From positions 1 through 5,874 of the forward strand of contig JAFUDL010000462.1 of assembly GCA_017459225.1 (NCBI GenBank): a stretch of DNA of 5,874 nucleotides. Reading direction: 5' to 3'. This document shows positions 5,366 through 5,874 of this stretch, piece by piece. Position 1 is the stretch's first letter. Every line of letters starts with the position of its first letter. Below the pieces are notes generated by a model. That model searched no databases. It was not told the DNA's origin and saw only the letters and a program-made list of their open reading frames with translations. The position numbers were made by a program, and so were the translations under genes. Source of the DNA: Kiritimatiellia bacterium (lineage in GTDB: Bacteria; Verrucomicrobiota; Kiritimatiellia; RFP12; UBA1067).

Positions 5366-5874
5366 ATGAGCGAAGCAGAAAAGAGCGGCGCCGCAGGCGC
5401 CGTGATGGAAGAGGTCATATCCGGCGCGATAGTGCGCCGATACTTCAAGAAGCTGGAGGAGAACCTCGCAGTTGACGTGGCGATCGTCGGTGCGGGGCCG
5501 AGCGGACTCGTGGCCGCGCGTGACCTGGCGCTCGCCGGCTTCAAGGTGGCGATGTACGAGTCGAAGCTCGCGCCCGGCGGGGGCACTTGGGGCGGCGGCA
5601 TGCTGATGAACGAGGTGACCGTGCAGAACGACGCCGCGGAGATCCTGCGCGAGTTCGGCATCACCACCGTTCCCTACGACGACCAGTATCACACCGTGGA
5701 CTCCGTGGAGATGGCCTCAGGGCTCATCTTCGGCGCGCGCAAGGCCGGCGCCACGATCTTCAACACCGTGAAGGTTGAGGACATCGTGATGCACGACGGC
5801 GTGGTCTCCGGCGTTGTGATCAACTGGAATCCCGTTGCGCGCCTCGAGATGCATGTGGATCCGCTCGTCGTGAC
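5366..5874 (+). CDS. thi4: Thiamine thiazole synthase Thi4 (His-type, probably sulfide-dependent), 3' truncated by window edge
   Basis: The frame is open from the ATG to the window edge, giving the first 169 residues of a protein usually about 260 long. Thi4 builds the adenylated carboxythiazole precursor of thiamine from NAD, glycine and a sulfur source, in the cytoplasm. The N-terminal helix EEVISGAIVRRYFKKLEE precedes the dinucleotide-binding VAIVGAGPSG (GxGxxG at 42-47), with the acidic YES (E65) at the end of the second strand. The family block APGGGTWGGGML lies at 69-80. Near the window end, LEMHVDPLVV puts His163 where yeast and plant Thi4 have the cysteine that gives up its sulfur. 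Archaeal enzymes with His here use free sulfide and turn over catalytically. The upstream TPP riboswitch independently supports a thiamine role. Archaeal homologues are sometimes labelled ribose-1,5-bisphosphate isomerase, which is less likely here. The start is set by the AGGAAG site 6-8 bases upstream. Confidence 0.95.
   Translation, partial: MSEAEKSGAAGAVMEEVISGAIVRRYFKKLEENLAVDVAIVGAGPSGLVAARDLALAGFKVAMYESKLAPGGGTWGGGMLMNEVTVQNDAAEILREFGITTVPYDDQYHTVDSVEMASGLIFGARKAGATIFNTVKVEDIVMHDGVVSGVVINWNPVARLEMHVDPLVV

Noticed and set aside
5279..5692. Two minus-strand frames overlapping the riboswitch and thi4
   Set aside because: They run antisense to a conserved aptamer and a conserved enzyme, with low-complexity translations.

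Overview
The window suggests an uncultured anaerobic bacterium of the PVC group, most likely a Kiritimatiellota/Verrucomicrobiota- or Lentisphaerota-like member. This is an inference from three things. The first is the architecture of the large secreted protein: chitobiase C-terminal-type modules, a jelly-roll-like module, and a DxDxDG calcium loop near the C-terminus followed by a short terminal domain ending in RFFKV. The second is the GC-rich coding sequence. The third is a thiazole synthase of the sulfide-using, oxygen-avoiding type. All genes seen are on the + strand and the region is densely packed.

Layout. Bases 2-595 hold the 3' part of an NAD-dependent epimerase/dehydratase (SDR) gene. 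After 32 bases comes a 1245-residue secreted metzincin protease (628-4365) with a signal peptide, a prodomain, a reprolysin-like zinc protease domain, three chitobiase-C-terminal-like modules, two beta-sandwich modules, an embedded thioredoxin-like domain with a CxxS site, and a calcium-binding C-terminal segment. Forty-six bases later is a secreted barnase-family ribonuclease (4412-4924). Its stop codon overlaps the start of a barstar-family inhibitor (4921-5175). The 190-base gap that follows holds a near-consensus sigma-70 promoter (5229-5257) and a TPP riboswitch (about 5266-5353). These control a thiazole synthase gene, thi4, that runs off the right edge (5366-5874).

How the parts work together. 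Protease, ribonuclease and inhibitor have short gaps, good ribosome binding sites and no visible terminator or strong promoter between them, so one transcript is plausible. The exported protease and RNase could degrade extracellular protein and RNA for nutrition or harm competitors, while barstar protects the cytoplasm from RNase that has not been exported. The thiamine unit is separate and has its own promoter and TPP-sensing leader. Its Thi4 has His where the suicide enzymes of yeast and plants have the sulfur-donating Cys. The most interesting points are the translationally coupled barnase-barstar pair behind a giant protease, the thioredoxin-like domain inside that protease, and the His-type Thi4 with a complete promoter-riboswitch leader.
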